A stretch of 20,840 bases of DNA from Hyphomicrobiales bacterium (GCA_027069645.1 JALXEI010000126.1:1-20840); one strand, 5' to 3'. Counted from the stretch's first letter, positions 8,782 to 17,642 are shown. Notes: generated by a model not told the origin, from the letters alone. Program-made: numbers and translations.

Positions 8782-8828
8782 CCTGGCAGATATACGGGCC
8801 TGTAAATATCGAAGTCTGCGAATACAAA

Positions 8829-11057
8829 ATGCTCCCTCACTTTCTCTTCCCGGCTATTTCCACAAGGGCCCGCAAGGCAGTCTGTTTGTTTCTGACCAGA
8901 TACAGCCAGCACCTGCCGAAATTAGACGGCCCTCTGCTTTTGTCCCGATTTCCGATTCTGATTGTCATGATCGGGATATTGCTGTCCAATGGCACGACGA
9001 GCACCGCCAGGGTCGCAGATCACATTAACATAGCCCCCCTTACCCCCTACCATCTGACCCCGCAGCCAAACTACAGGAGAGCAACCGGAAACCCGGCCAG
9101 AGTTCTTAATGACGGAAAGCGGGGCTGGGGGCGGATCTGGACCGGAAACAGGGCCATTGGCTGGTCCTGGAACCGTCAGCCGGTCGTGTATCGTCAAAAA
9201 TTCAAAAGAGAAACCGGCATTTCCGAAATTCAGATCGGTACTGTCAGCAATCGCAGGTCGGGAATTTCCCTGCCCTCATCGGTTCTTGTATATGCTTCAG
9301 GCCGCAATGGTCGATTTTCATTCATTGGCGACGCCGGACAAACAGCCTGGTTGAAACATTGGAACAATAAAAACCGGAACCACACGCTCAGACTCCAATT
9401 CAAGCCGCTGCGCACAAAAGAAGTCATAATCATTTTCTTTCGCGAGGGAACCTATCTGTTTCTTGACGAGATTCGGATTATATCATCACCCGCGAAACGC
9501 AGAATCAGCGGCACGGTTTCAGGCCGGAATATTCTTCAAAAAGCCGCGAAAAAAAGACGTTTAATCGCTGAAAAGCGAGCTGGCATCCCCCCTGTCGGGA
9601 CGAAAAAAACACACCGACTTGCCTGGCCACTGACAACAAAATCAATCAAAAACATACCGCCGGGCTGTCATGCACAGACTGTCAACGCATGGACCGAAAG
9701 CACACCAACGGCGATCATTGAGGCACAACCGGAAAACAATCCTTCAATCCATGCCGTTGGTGGCTGGCTTACAGGAGCAATCCGGATCACAAACAATACA
9801 GACCACCCTTGCAGGCTTTCGCATTTCACCAGCCGGAATTCGGGGACCGGAAAAACCGCTTTTCTTGCGGCCGGATATGTTTTGTCTTTAAAATACAAGT
9901 GGTATGCCGATGTCATGATTCCGATCACAAATTCGATCATTCCAGCGCACAGCTATTTGCTGCTTGTGACCAGAGCCAGGATAAAAAGGACTGGAAAAAT
10001 CGAAAACGGAATCGGTTTTAAACTCAACGGCAAAAAACATTCGATAACAATAGCAGGTAAAGCCGTTCGGATAGCCCCTGGAGACAGACCTCACGCCAAT
10101 CTGTGGGCCTATCTTACCGGGGCTGCCGCACGCATTCCCCGCTGCCAACCCGACTTTTTTCAACGCTTCTGGATAGATACTGCTGTAATTCCCCTGTCGG
10201 ACAAAAATTTTTCCATCAGCAGGAAAAGTGTTGTGGACCTCAAACGCTATCTGAAGGCTTTTTCATCAACCCGACGCATTCTCTTCTGGTTACAGCTCAA
10301 ACACAGCGGATGGCTGGCCAGAGTGAACAATCGACAACTTGAAAAAGCTGTTCGTAACTGGTGGAACCGACTACGGAAAATCATCAAGCATTCGGGATAC
10401 AAAGGGGAAATCGTCATTTATCCTATGGATGAACCGACAATTCAATCTGTAAAACAACTGAACAGGGTTGCGAAAGTACTCAAAAAAATTGCGCCTCGCA
10501 TCAAAATATACAGCACTGTTGGAAAGGCCAATGTTTTGCATTCGGCAAGACTCGATATTGCACAGGTTCATACCGACATTCGCAATGATGTTCCTGCGCG
10601 ACGCAGGACCGAACAGGAATTGCAAATATATGCAACCTGGCCCGTGGCCAAATCGGTCGAACTCACAAACGGCTATCGCCGTCTCGCCCTGGAGGCATTT
10701 TCCAAATCAATGAAAGGCGTCGGTGTCTGGTCCCTTTGGGATTCCAGTGGAAGCAGTCATCCAGAAACCGGGTGGTCCGACTTCGGCTCGGCTGAACGCG
10801 ACTTCGGACTGATATATGCCGACCACAACAAATGTATTTTGAGCAGCCGTCGGTTAACGGCTTTCCAGCGAGGTCTGGAGGATTATGCCCTGTTACGTTC
10901 CTGTCAACGCCGGACGGGAAGCAAGGATCTTCACCAAAAAATCGGCAATCTCCTCAAAAACAGGAAACATCTAGCCCAGGGCTTTGATATATCGTTCCAA
11001 ATTCTGTTAAAATCCTGCATTGGTTCACCGGCATCTCCCGGAGAGAGGCAAAAGTAA
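8829..11057 (+). CDS. Exported DUF4091-domain protein, putative glycoside hydrolase
   Basis: 742 residues, strongly basic. A hydrophobic stretch at 41–53 (FPILIVMIGILLS) follows a long basic N-terminal region and looks like a signal anchor or atypical signal peptide, so the bulk should be periplasmic or outside. Residues ~80–230 (VLNDGKRGWG, GWSWNRQPV, FLDEIRII) look like a discoidin/CBM-like beta-sandwich, a weak match. The C-terminal half reads as a TIM-barrel hydrolase with DUF4091: VIYPMDEPT (acidic pair at 534–535), GVWSLWDSSG (about 632–641) and a final RLTAFQRGLEDYALL. DUF4091 proteins are commonly assigned to glycoside hydrolases, but the substrate is unknown. Trimming, release or modification of the polysaccharide is a reasonable inference from position. 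ATG 8829 lacks a good Shine-Dalgarno, so the start could be later. Confidence 0.8.
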   Translation: MLPHFLFPAISTRARKAVCLFLTRYSQHLPKLDGPLLLSRFPILIVMIGILLSNGTTSTARVADHINIAPLTPYHLTPQPNYRRATGNPARVLNDGKRGWGRIWTGNRAIGWSWNRQPVVYRQKFKRETGISEIQIGTVSNRRSGISLPSSVLVYASGRNGRFSFIGDAGQTAWLKHWNNKNRNHTLRLQFKPLRTKEVIIIFFREGTYLFLDEIRIISSPAKRRISGTVSGRNILQKAAKKRRLIAEKRAGIPPVGTKKTHRLAWPLTTKSIKNIPPGCHAQTVNAWTESTPTAIIEAQPENNPSIHAVGGWLTGAIRITNNTDHPCRLSHFTSRNSGTGKTAFLAAGYVLSLKYKWYADVMIPITNSIIPAHSYLLLVTRARIKRTGKIENGIGFKLNGKKHSITIAGKAVRIAPGDRPHANLWAYLTGAAARIPRCQPDFFQRFWIDTAVIPLSDKNFSISRKSVVDLKRYLKAFSSTRRILFWLQLKHSGWLARVNNRQLEKAVRNWWNRLRKIIKHSGYKGEIVIYPMDEPTIQSVKQLNRVAKVLKKIAPRIKIYSTVGKANVLHSARLDIAQVHTDIRNDVPARRRTEQELQIYATWPVAKSVELTNGYRRLALEAFSKSMKGVGVWSLWDSSGSSHPETGWSDFGSAERDFGLIYADHNKCILSSRRLTAFQRGLEDYALLRSCQRRTGSKDLHQKIGNLLKNRKHLAQGFDISFQILLKSCIGSPASPGERQK

Positions 11058-11058
11058 A

Positions 11059-12345
11059 ATGATTGCAACACAACCAGAGAGCAGGATATCCGCTATATCC
11101 CCCATACACCTTCTTATCCTCATAGCCGGCCTTAACCTTAACGGTCTTGCCTTTGTACTGACTGGCAAGGAAGGTTTGCTTTCCGTTTTAACCCTGGTCA
11201 TTTCTCTCTATGCAACTGTAAAATATGCGAGATTTTCATATTTAACACGTATATACGGGCTGTTTGTCTTCTTCATGCTTGTGCTGATTGTCTCGGGAGC
11301 CATAGGAAACATACATTACGGCCAGATCAATATGAAGATGATCATCAGATATGCAGCGACCATTCTGTTTGTATCGGCCTGCTATTTCTGGTTCATGGGA
11401 CGTACCGAGGAACAATTGCGATCTGCTCTGCAATTTATTAAGATTGTATTGCTTGTCTCCTGTGTTTCCGTCATCTTCTCCGACAGCCTAAACGATTTTC
11501 TTGGAATTCCCAGCTCTGACCGCAAAACCGGTATTTTTCTGCACCCTGGAAATGCGGCAATGGCCGCTCTCTATTGCCTGATCCTGACCGTCAACTTTCC
11601 CTCAAAAAAAACGGCTATTATCGTCATCCAGTTTTTAATTATATTACTGGCAATTTTTCTGACATTCTCTAAAACAGGACTATTGCTCCTGCTGCCCCTG
11701 TCCGCTCTTTACCTGATCCACAAACGCTCCTTCTCCTATCTGTTTCTCGGGATGGTCGTAATCGTTCTTGTCGCGTTTGCCTTCTGGTATGTGACCAGCT
11801 ATGACCCGTCGATACTGAGCCATTTTCAGAAACTGAGATTGCAACAGTTTATGAACATACTCAATGGTCATATTGACGAAAGCAGCACAACTCATCGAAG
11901 CGAGCTCTGGCGCCTGGGATTGCGAAAAATATCATTAATTTTCCCCTGGGGCAGCGGACACGGAACCTTTCACATGCTACAGGGGGGTGTTCGTGACAAT
12001 GTTACGGGCGCATGGCAGGGAATCCATAACACATTTTTGATGATCCTCGGCGAAGCAGGACTCGCAACACTCATCATCTTTATTCTGTTCTGGATTTCCG
12101 CCATATGGAACGGTTCCCGATCTCCCTACCCCTACAATGTGTTGAGTATCGGTTTTGCCATTGTTCTACTCGGTGACATGTCGGGGGCCCATGCCACTTT
12201 GACATTGCGATTACTCAATCTTTTCATTGCTTTTTTGATCACTTTTGCCGCAATGCATCAGCAAGGACAAAAAACTTTGTCAAGAGACAGACTTCGTACC
12301 TCCGGAACTGGCATACCCGCAATCATACAAACCGAAAGCTCCTGA
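11059..12345 (+). CDS. O-antigen ligase / Wzy-type polymerase family membrane protein
   Basis: A 428-residue inner-membrane protein with about ten or more hydrophobic helices. A large periplasmic-type loop (about 245–330) carries the family's conserved C-terminal pattern: THRSELWRLGLRK (278–290), PWGSGHGTF (296–304) and GIHNTFLMILGEAGL (321–335), the H-N-x(4)-L-x-E-x-G signature. Proteins of this family either join polysaccharide repeat units (Wzy) or move glycans to lipid A or protein. Sequence alone does not separate these roles; being last in a polysaccharide cluster favours polymerase. ATG 11059 lies one base after the preceding stop and has GGAGAGAGG at 11040–11048. An upstream TTG at 11020 would overlap the previous gene and is less likely. 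It is convergent with the − strand gene ending at 12398. Confidence 0.88.
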   Translation: MIATQPESRISAISPIHLLILIAGLNLNGLAFVLTGKEGLLSVLTLVISLYATVKYARFSYLTRIYGLFVFFMLVLIVSGAIGNIHYGQINMKMIIRYAATILFVSACYFWFMGRTEEQLRSALQFIKIVLLVSCVSVIFSDSLNDFLGIPSSDRKTGIFLHPGNAAMAALYCLILTVNFPSKKTAIIVIQFLIILLAIFLTFSKTGLLLLLPLSALYLIHKRSFSYLFLGMVVIVLVAFAFWYVTSYDPSILSHFQKLRLQQFMNILNGHIDESSTTHRSELWRLGLRKISLIFPWGSGHGTFHMLQGGVRDNVTGAWQGIHNTFLMILGEAGLATLIIFILFWISAIWNGSRSPYPYNVLSIGFAIVLLGDMSGAHATLTLRLLNLFIAFLITFAAMHQQGQKTLSRDRLRTSGTGIPAIIQTESS

Positions 12346-12397
12346 ACCGGGTACCGGCCCGAAAATAAAGCCGTGCTGTTCAAGTCCCGGCCAGGCC

Positions 12398-14050
12398 TCA
12401 ATCAGTCGCATTTGATGATTGAAGCAAGGATTTAAATCTGGCACCATAATGATCAAGTTCGGGGGTGTGCACCGGCACAATACCGGCAAGAACCAGCCCC
12501 CTTGAACCGTCAATGGTGATCTCGTCACCCTTTTGGAATATCCGGCGTCCCACTTTCATGCTGCCCTGGTCTGCATCAATCTCGATAAAACGGGCATCCA
12601 CCACACATGGGCGGCCAATAGCGCGGGCGATATCTGCCGCATGAGAACTCATTCCGCCACGCCTTGTCAAAATGGCTTTTGCCGCATGCATGGCCCTGAC
12701 ATCCTCCGGACTTGTCTCGTTGCGTACAAGCACAACGGCCTCTCCTCCTTTGGACCGTTCCACCGCTTCATCAGGCGAAAAGACCAGTTTCCCGCTATCT
12801 GCGCCCGGTGAGGCAGGCAGACCTCTGGTTATGACATCCAGTTTTGCGCCAGGGTCAATCACCGGTCGAGTCAGATTGTCGAACCCTTCTCGCGGTACAC
12901 GGGCAAGCGCTTCCCGCTCTGTCACCAGTCCTTCGTCCATCAAATCCAGAGCGATCCGCACAGCAACCTCAATGGTGCGCTTGGCGGCTCTGGTCTGTAA
13001 AAACCAGAGTTTGCCCTTTTCGATGGTGAATTCGATTTCCTGGGCATCGCGAAAACGCTGTTCCAGTTTTTCGCCCCCCTCAACCAGTTCCCTGAAGGCG
13101 TCGGGCATGCGCTTTTCAAGGGAATGGACACGATCACCGCGCTGATGGCGCGCTTTTTCAGTCAGGGCACGGGGCGAATGGAAGCCGTCAACAATATCTT
13201 CCCCCTGCACCATCGGCAGATATTCGCCCGAAAGCCCTGGCTCGCCGGTGGAAGGGTCGCGCGTATAGGCAACGCCCGAAGCACTGTTTTTTGAGCGATT
13301 GCCATAGACCATCAACTGAATGGTCACAGCCGTCCCCCCCACATCATCCAGGCCCTGAATATTGCGGTAATCAATGGCGCGCGGCGAATACCAGGAACGA
13401 AAAACAGCCCCGATGGTGTTAAAAAACTGCTCCTCGACATTTTGCGGCCAGGATTTTCCTGTCCCGCTGACAACAGCCTGTTTGTATTGTTCAATGATGG
13501 CCTTCCAGCCGTTTTCATCAATATCAATATCTTTTTTCAGGCCCTGAGCGATGCGATAATCCCCAACAATATCATCGAAAACATAGTCTTCGACATCCAG
13601 CACGACCGTGCTGTACATTTCGATCAGTCGGCGATAGCAGTCGAGAATAAAGCGCCTGCTTTTCGTGCTTTTAAGCATTGCGGCGACATTTTCGTCATTG
13701 AGACCGAGATTGAGAACCGTGTCCATCATGCCGGGCATGGATTGCGCTGCACCGGAACGGACCGAAACCAGAAGGGGCCGGGCCGGATCACCGAAATGAC
13801 GGCCTGACTGTTTTTCCAGCCAGCGCATGCCTTCATCAATCTGCCGCCTTATATCAGGATGCAATCTTTCACTATTTTCAAGATAGTTGCGACAGGCATC
13901 GGTGGTGATGGTAAAACCGGGAGGAACCGGCAGACCAATTGCCGCCATTTCGGCCAGATTGGCCCCCTTGTTGCCGAGCAGGTCCTTCATGTCGGAATGA
14001 CCTTCACTGGCACCCGCGCCAAAGCGATAAATCCATTTTCTGCTGGTCAT
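12398..14050 (-). CDS. ppdK: Short pyruvate phosphate dikinase, lacks the C-terminal PEP/pyruvate barrel
   Basis: Full PPDK interconverts ATP, phosphate and pyruvate with AMP, PPi and PEP and is usually about 870–890 residues; this one is 550. The ATP-grasp part is complete by eye: LGNKGANLAEMAAIGLPVPP (25–44), VSVRSGAAQSMPGMMDTVLN (95–114), GNRSKNSASGVAYTRDPSTG (250–269), QGEDIVDG and EIEFTIEKGKLWFLQTR. The swivelling phosphohistidine domain is intact: LTRRGGMSSHAADIARAIG (461–479), with His470 as the phospho-carrier. Translation stops about 20 residues after LAGIVPVHTPELD, where the linker to the TIM barrel begins. No remnant of the barrel fits in the 52 bp before the convergent gene. It could self-phosphorylate but should not make PEP alone. 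It may be a pseudogene, or a two-part enzyme with a partner elsewhere. glyS precedes it by 260 bp. Confidence 0.85.
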   Translation of the reverse strand: MTSRKWIYRFGAGASEGHSDMKDLLGNKGANLAEMAAIGLPVPPGFTITTDACRNYLENSERLHPDIRRQIDEGMRWLEKQSGRHFGDPARPLLVSVRSGAAQSMPGMMDTVLNLGLNDENVAAMLKSTKSRRFILDCYRRLIEMYSTVVLDVEDYVFDDIVGDYRIAQGLKKDIDIDENGWKAIIEQYKQAVVSGTGKSWPQNVEEQFFNTIGAVFRSWYSPRAIDYRNIQGLDDVGGTAVTIQLMVYGNRSKNSASGVAYTRDPSTGEPGLSGEYLPMVQGEDIVDGFHSPRALTEKARHQRGDRVHSLEKRMPDAFRELVEGGEKLEQRFRDAQEIEFTIEKGKLWFLQTRAAKRTIEVAVRIALDLMDEGLVTEREALARVPREGFDNLTRPVIDPGAKLDVITRGLPASPGADSGKLVFSPDEAVERSKGGEAVVLVRNETSPEDVRAMHAAKAILTRRGGMSSHAADIARAIGRPCVVDARFIEIDADQGSMKVGRRIFQKGDEITIDGSRGLVLAGIVPVHTPELDHYGARFKSLLQSSNATD

Positions 14051-14178
14051 GGCACCTGGTCCATTCTCAACAATGCGCAGCCTGGTTCCCTCTCAGCACG
14101 GGGGAGATGGCCAGGGAGAGGGGGTTCAAAAATAAAATCAAACCACGTCATGGTGCAGCAACCAACCTTTCCTTGCTG

Positions 14179-14302
14179 GTTCCCAAACTCTGCCTGGGAT
14201 CTCGTGTCGGAACGCTCTGCGTCCTGAAAGCGTGTTTCTTTTGCCTCTCATACGGGACGCAGAGCGTCCTTTCACACATTCTCCCAAGCTGAGCTTGGGA
14301 AC
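14179..14302. repeat. Nested inverted repeat, REP/MITE-like, between glyS and ppdK
   Basis: The outer arms 14179–14199 (GTTCCCAAACTCTGCC…) and 14282–14302 (…GCTTGGGAAC) are 21 bp and complementary except at three positions. Inside, 14209–14224 (GGAACGCTCTGCGTCC) pairs with 14255–14269 (GGACGCAGAGCGTCC). This composition resembles the GTTCCCA…/ACGCTCTGCGTCC intergenic repeats found in many bacterial genomes (recall, not searched). It occupies nearly half of the 260-bp gap 14051–14310; the rest shows no gene. No T-run follows the hairpin on the − strand, so I do not call it a terminator. Confidence 0.8.
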
Positions 14303-14310
14303 GAGCCCCC

Positions 14311-16410
14311 CTACCCCTCTATTTTCGAGAAATCGGCTATTTTTGTGGTGGCGCTGCGGATTTGTGCCAGCAGGGCAAGGCGGTTGGTGCGTAGCTTTTC
14401 GTCCTTGTCATTGACCGTCACCTTGTCAAAGAAATCATCGACCGGCCGGCGAAGGGCGGCAAGGGCTTTCATGGCGGCGGCAAAATCCTCTTTTGCGAGT
14501 GCCTTGCCTGTGGCCTTGTCCATTTTTGCAATCGCCGCAAACAACTGTTTTTCTTCTTTTTGCTGAAGGCGTTTTTCTTCAGGCTGCACATCCACAAACG
14601 ACCGCTTGTCCTTCTTCTCCTCAATGCGCAATATATTCACCGCCCGCCTGATCCCGGCCAGCAGATTGGCCCCGTCGTCCGTTTCAAGGAATACGCCTAG
14701 CGCCTCAACGCGACGCACAATCATCAAAAGATCATCCTGCCCGTCAAGCGAGAACACCGCGTCGATAAGATCATGCCGCGCCCCCTTGTCCTTGAGATAG
14801 ACTTTCAGGCGGTCGGCGAAGAAGGCGAGGAGATCTTCTTTTGCCTGATCGGGGTCAGCCGGTGTCCAAGTTATAAAGCTATCATGCTGTTCGATAATGT
14901 TGACTTGCGCTGTTTCAATCAATTTGGAGAGAGGCAAACCAACACCATTTTCAAGAACAGCTCGAACTACACCCAACGCAGCTCTTCGCAATGCAAAAGG
15001 ATCCTTGGAACCTGTCGGTTTCTCTTCGATATGCCAAAATGAAGTGAGAATATCCAGCTTGTCGGCCAGCGCCACGGCAATGGAAACCGGCTCTGTCGGT
15101 ATGGCATCTGATGGCCCCTGCGGCCTGTAATGCTCTTCACAGGCTGCTGCAACCGTTTCGCTCTCGCCCTGCTTTTGCGCATAATAACGCCCCATCAGCC
15201 CTTGCAGGTTGGCAAATTCACCGACCATTTCGGAAACAAGGTCAGCCTTGCACAGTTTTGCGGCACGTTCGGCTTCTTCCGGGGCCGCGCCGACAATCGG
15301 GGCCAGTTCTTTGGCCAGAGCGGCAACCCGCTCCACCCGCTCCCCTTGCGAACCAAGCTTTGCGTGGAAAATGATATTGTCGAGCTTGCCCGCCATTTCC
15401 TCCAGCGGCACTTTCAAATCCTGTTCCCAGAAGAAGGCCGCGTCAGACAGCCTTGCCCGGATCACCCGTTCATTGCCGTTGATGATCGCCTTGCCTTTAT
15501 CCTCTGCCACCAGATTGGCCACCGCCAGAAAGCGATTGGCCAGCTTGCCGGTTTTGGGGTCTTTGAGCGAAAAACACTTTTGGTGCTTTTTCATCGAGGT
15601 GGTGAGCACTTCGGGCGGCACCTCCAGAAAGCTCTTGTCAAACTTGCCCATCAGCACCACCGGCCATTCCACCAGCCCCGCTGCTTCGGCCAAAAGCGCT
15701 TCGTCCTCGACCAGTTCCAGCCCTTCCTTTGCGGCCAGCTTTTGCGCCTGCTCCAGAATGGCTTTTTGCCGCGCTTTGGCATGGGTCAGGACAAAAGCTG
15801 TGGCGAGCTTCTTTTCGTAATCGGCAAAGTCTTTGATGGTGAGCGCATCGGGAGCCATGAAGCGGTGACCAAAGGTCTGCTTGCCGCTTTTGATCCCCTC
15901 CACCTCCAGCGGTACCACCTTGCCATCAAGAAGGCACAGGATGGAATGCAGCGGCCTCACCCAGCGCAATCGGCCCGCGCCCCAGCGCATGGATTTGGGC
16001 CATGTAAAATGCAGCACCGCCTCACGCACCGCTTCACCCAATATGTCCGCTGCCGCCCGCCCCGGCTTTTCGATTTTGGCGACATAGAACTCGCCCTTTT
16101 TATTGGACTGGATTTCACACTGATCAATGCTCTCCAGCCCCGCACTGCGCAAAAATCCGGCCAGCGCCTTTTCCGGTGCGCCCACCCGTGGCCCCTTGCG
16201 CTCTTCGGAGATATCCGGGCTCTTGTCCGCCACATCCCTGATGACCAGCGCCAGACGACGCGGGCCGTAATAATCAGTCAGCACCTCACCATGCTTCAGG
16301 CCCGCTTCTTTCAGGCTCTTGCAAATGAGCTTTTCCAGCTCTTTGACAGCCCAGCCCTGCAAACCGGCGGGGATTTCCTCGCTAAACAGTTCCAGCAAAA
16401 ATTCAGACAT
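14311..16410 (-). CDS. glyS: Glycyl-tRNA synthetase beta subunit
   Basis: The beta subunit of the bacterial alpha2beta2 glycyl-tRNA synthetase; it binds tRNA-Gly while the alpha subunit carries the aminoacylation site. The 699 residues match the normal family length. The start is typical (FLLELFSEEIPAG, 4–16), followed by GPRRLALVI (49–57), KGPRVGAPEKALAGF (72–86), MRWGAGRLRWVRPLHS (141–156), KKHQKCF in the middle and DDFFDKVTVND near the C-terminus. A textbook AGGAGG (complement of 16419–16424) sits eight bases before the ATG, fixing the start. It follows glyQ on the same strand, but a repeat element widens the gap to 227 bp. Confidence 0.98.
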   Translation of the reverse strand: MSEFLLELFSEEIPAGLQGWAVKELEKLICKSLKEAGLKHGEVLTDYYGPRRLALVIRDVADKSPDISEERKGPRVGAPEKALAGFLRSAGLESIDQCEIQSNKKGEFYVAKIEKPGRAAADILGEAVREAVLHFTWPKSMRWGAGRLRWVRPLHSILCLLDGKVVPLEVEGIKSGKQTFGHRFMAPDALTIKDFADYEKKLATAFVLTHAKARQKAILEQAQKLAAKEGLELVEDEALLAEAAGLVEWPVVLMGKFDKSFLEVPPEVLTTSMKKHQKCFSLKDPKTGKLANRFLAVANLVAEDKGKAIINGNERVIRARLSDAAFFWEQDLKVPLEEMAGKLDNIIFHAKLGSQGERVERVAALAKELAPIVGAAPEEAERAAKLCKADLVSEMVGEFANLQGLMGRYYAQKQGESETVAAACEEHYRPQGPSDAIPTEPVSIAVALADKLDILTSFWHIEEKPTGSKDPFALRRAALGVVRAVLENGVGLPLSKLIETAQVNIIEQHDSFITWTPADPDQAKEDLLAFFADRLKVYLKDKGARHDLIDAVFSLDGQDDLLMIVRRVEALGVFLETDDGANLLAGIRRAVNILRIEEKKDKRSFVDVQPEEKRLQQKEEKQLFAAIAKMDKATGKALAKEDFAAAMKALAALRRPVDDFFDKVTVNDKDEKLRTNRLALLAQIRSATTKIADFSKIEG

Positions 16411-16454
16411 CGGCGCAGCCTCCTGTTATGGCAGGAAAGGTATGCTCAATTCCT

Positions 16455-16597
16455 GTCATCCCCGCGCAGGCGGGGATCCATACGCCGTGCCCCGTCGGTA
16501 TCAAAGAAGATTGCGATGCCACTTCAGCACGAACAAATAACGTGGCTATCAAATTGGTGGTCCTGTGGTTATGGATCCCCGCCTGCGCGGGGATGAC
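16455..16597. repeat. Paired palindromic repeat (28-bp perfect inverted arms) between glyQ and glyS
   Basis: The arms 16455–16482 and 16570–16597 are perfect reverse complements. Each arm contains its own hairpin, ATCCCCGC–GCAG–GCGGGGAT (16458–16477 in the left copy). This is the GTCATCCCCGCGCAGGCGGG type of intergenic repeat widespread in Proteobacteria (recall, not searched). The 87-base core between the arms shows no coding signal. Because it lies between two subunit genes of one enzyme, the hairpins would be transcribed within the glyQ–glyS message. Confidence 0.9.
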
Positions 16598-16637
16598 GCC
16601 AGAAGAAAGACCGGTAAGCGGGAACAGATCACTGGAA

Positions 16638-17570
16638 CTAAACATTGGCCCGCCCTCCTGCCGTTTCAAGCCAGGCAGTGCAGACGGCTTTCGTCAAATC
16701 ACGCACGCGCAGAATATAGCTTTGCCGCTCGGTCACCGAAATGACGCCCCGCGCATCAAGCAGATTGAACACATGCGAGGCCTTGATGCACTGATCATAG
16801 GCCGGAAGAACAGATTCGTGATGATCCGCCTTTTTGCCGCGCTCAAGGATCAGTTGGCACTCGGCTTCGGCGTCCCTGAAATGCTGCAACAGGCGGTCCG
16901 TATCGGCGATCTCGAAATTATAGCGGGAAAATTCCTGTTCGTTTTGCAGGAATATATCCCCATAGGTGACTTTTCGCTCGCCCTCACCGCCATTGAAATT
17001 CAACTCCATAATATTATCGACGCCCTGAATATAGCAGGCCAGGCGCTCCAGCCCGTAGGTCAGTTCGCCCGAAACCGGCGCACAGTCAAAGCCGCCGACC
17101 TGCTGGAAATAGGTGAACTGCGAGACTTCCATGCCATCGCACCACACTTCCCAGCCCAGCCCCCAGGCGCCCAGCGTCGGGCTTTCCCAGTCGTCCTCGA
17201 CAAAGCGGATATCATGATTTTTCGCGTCAATGCCAATGGCCGCCAAACTATCAAGATAGAGCTGCTGAATGTCCGGCGGCGAAGGCTTCAAAATGGCCTG
17301 AAACTGGTAATAATGCTGCAAGCGGTTCGGGTTCTCGCCATAGCGACCGTCGGTCGGACGGCGACAGGGCTGCACATAGGCGGCATTCCACGGCCTTGGC
17401 CCAAGCGAGCGCAGGGTGGTCGCCGGGTGAAACGTCCCGGCCCCCACCTCCATGTCATAGGGCTGCAAAATCACGCAGCCATAAGCCGCCCAGAACTGTT
17501 GCAGGGTAAGGATCAAATCCTGAAAACTGTTTTGCGGGTTCAGTTGCCCCGGCTTGTGGCTTTTGCTCAT
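16638..17570 (-). CDS. glyQ: Glycyl-tRNA synthetase alpha subunit
   Basis: The catalytic alpha subunit that forms glycyl-adenylate. The 310 residues have the family length and near-invariant blocks: SFQDLILTLQQFWAAYGCVI, LQPYDMEVGAGTFHPATTL, PWNAAYVQPCRRPTDGRYGE, NPNRLQHYYQFQ, DIRFVEDDWESPTLGAWGLG, WEVWCDGMEVSQFTYFQQVG, and ERLACYIQGVDNIMEL. The frame is open further upstream to 17717, but those residues are unlike GlyQ and come from an intergenic repeat. I place the start at ATG 17570 (MSKSHKPGQL). ATG 17582, four codons earlier, is also possible; neither has a strong Shine-Dalgarno. It is transcribed with glyS. Confidence 0.97.
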   Translation of the reverse strand: MSKSHKPGQLNPQNSFQDLILTLQQFWAAYGCVILQPYDMEVGAGTFHPATTLRSLGPRPWNAAYVQPCRRPTDGRYGENPNRLQHYYQFQAILKPSPPDIQQLYLDSLAAIGIDAKNHDIRFVEDDWESPTLGAWGLGWEVWCDGMEVSQFTYFQQVGGFDCAPVSGELTYGLERLACYIQGVDNIMELNFNGGEGERKVTYGDIFLQNEQEFSRYNFEIADTDRLLQHFRDAEAECQLILERGKKADHHESVLPAYDQCIKASHVFNLLDARGVISVTERQSYILRVRDLTKAVCTAWLETAGGRANV

Positions 17571-17604
17571 AGGCTTTCGCATCTTTGCTGGATGTTTTTC
17601 GCGC

Positions 17605-17633
17605 AAACTAGAGAGGTCACAGCCAGGGGTCAA
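17605..17633 (-). promoter_or_regulatory. Candidate sigma-70 promoter of glyQ
   Basis: On the − strand TTGACC (17633–17628) is followed after 17 bases by TAGTTT (17610–17605). The −35 matches consensus at five of six positions; the −10 is weak. Transcription would start near 17598, giving a short leader before ATG 17570. It sits just downstream of the repeat at 17643–17799, so the repeat separates the helicase gene from this promoter. Confidence 0.4.
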
Positions 17634-17642
17634 GGCTGGAAA

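Noticed and set aside
12346..12397. Frameshifted remainder of the phosphate dikinase barrel after its stop
   Set aside because: The 52 bp and the antisense of the next gene, read in the three − strand frames, show none of the barrel motifs; a simple frameshift does not explain the short length.
14179..14302. Terminator of glyS
   Set aside because: No T-run on the − strand after the hairpins; the nested arms fit an intergenic repeat.
16455..16597. CRISPR array
   Set aside because: Only two units in opposite orientation, with no regular spacers; it is a palindromic repeat pair.
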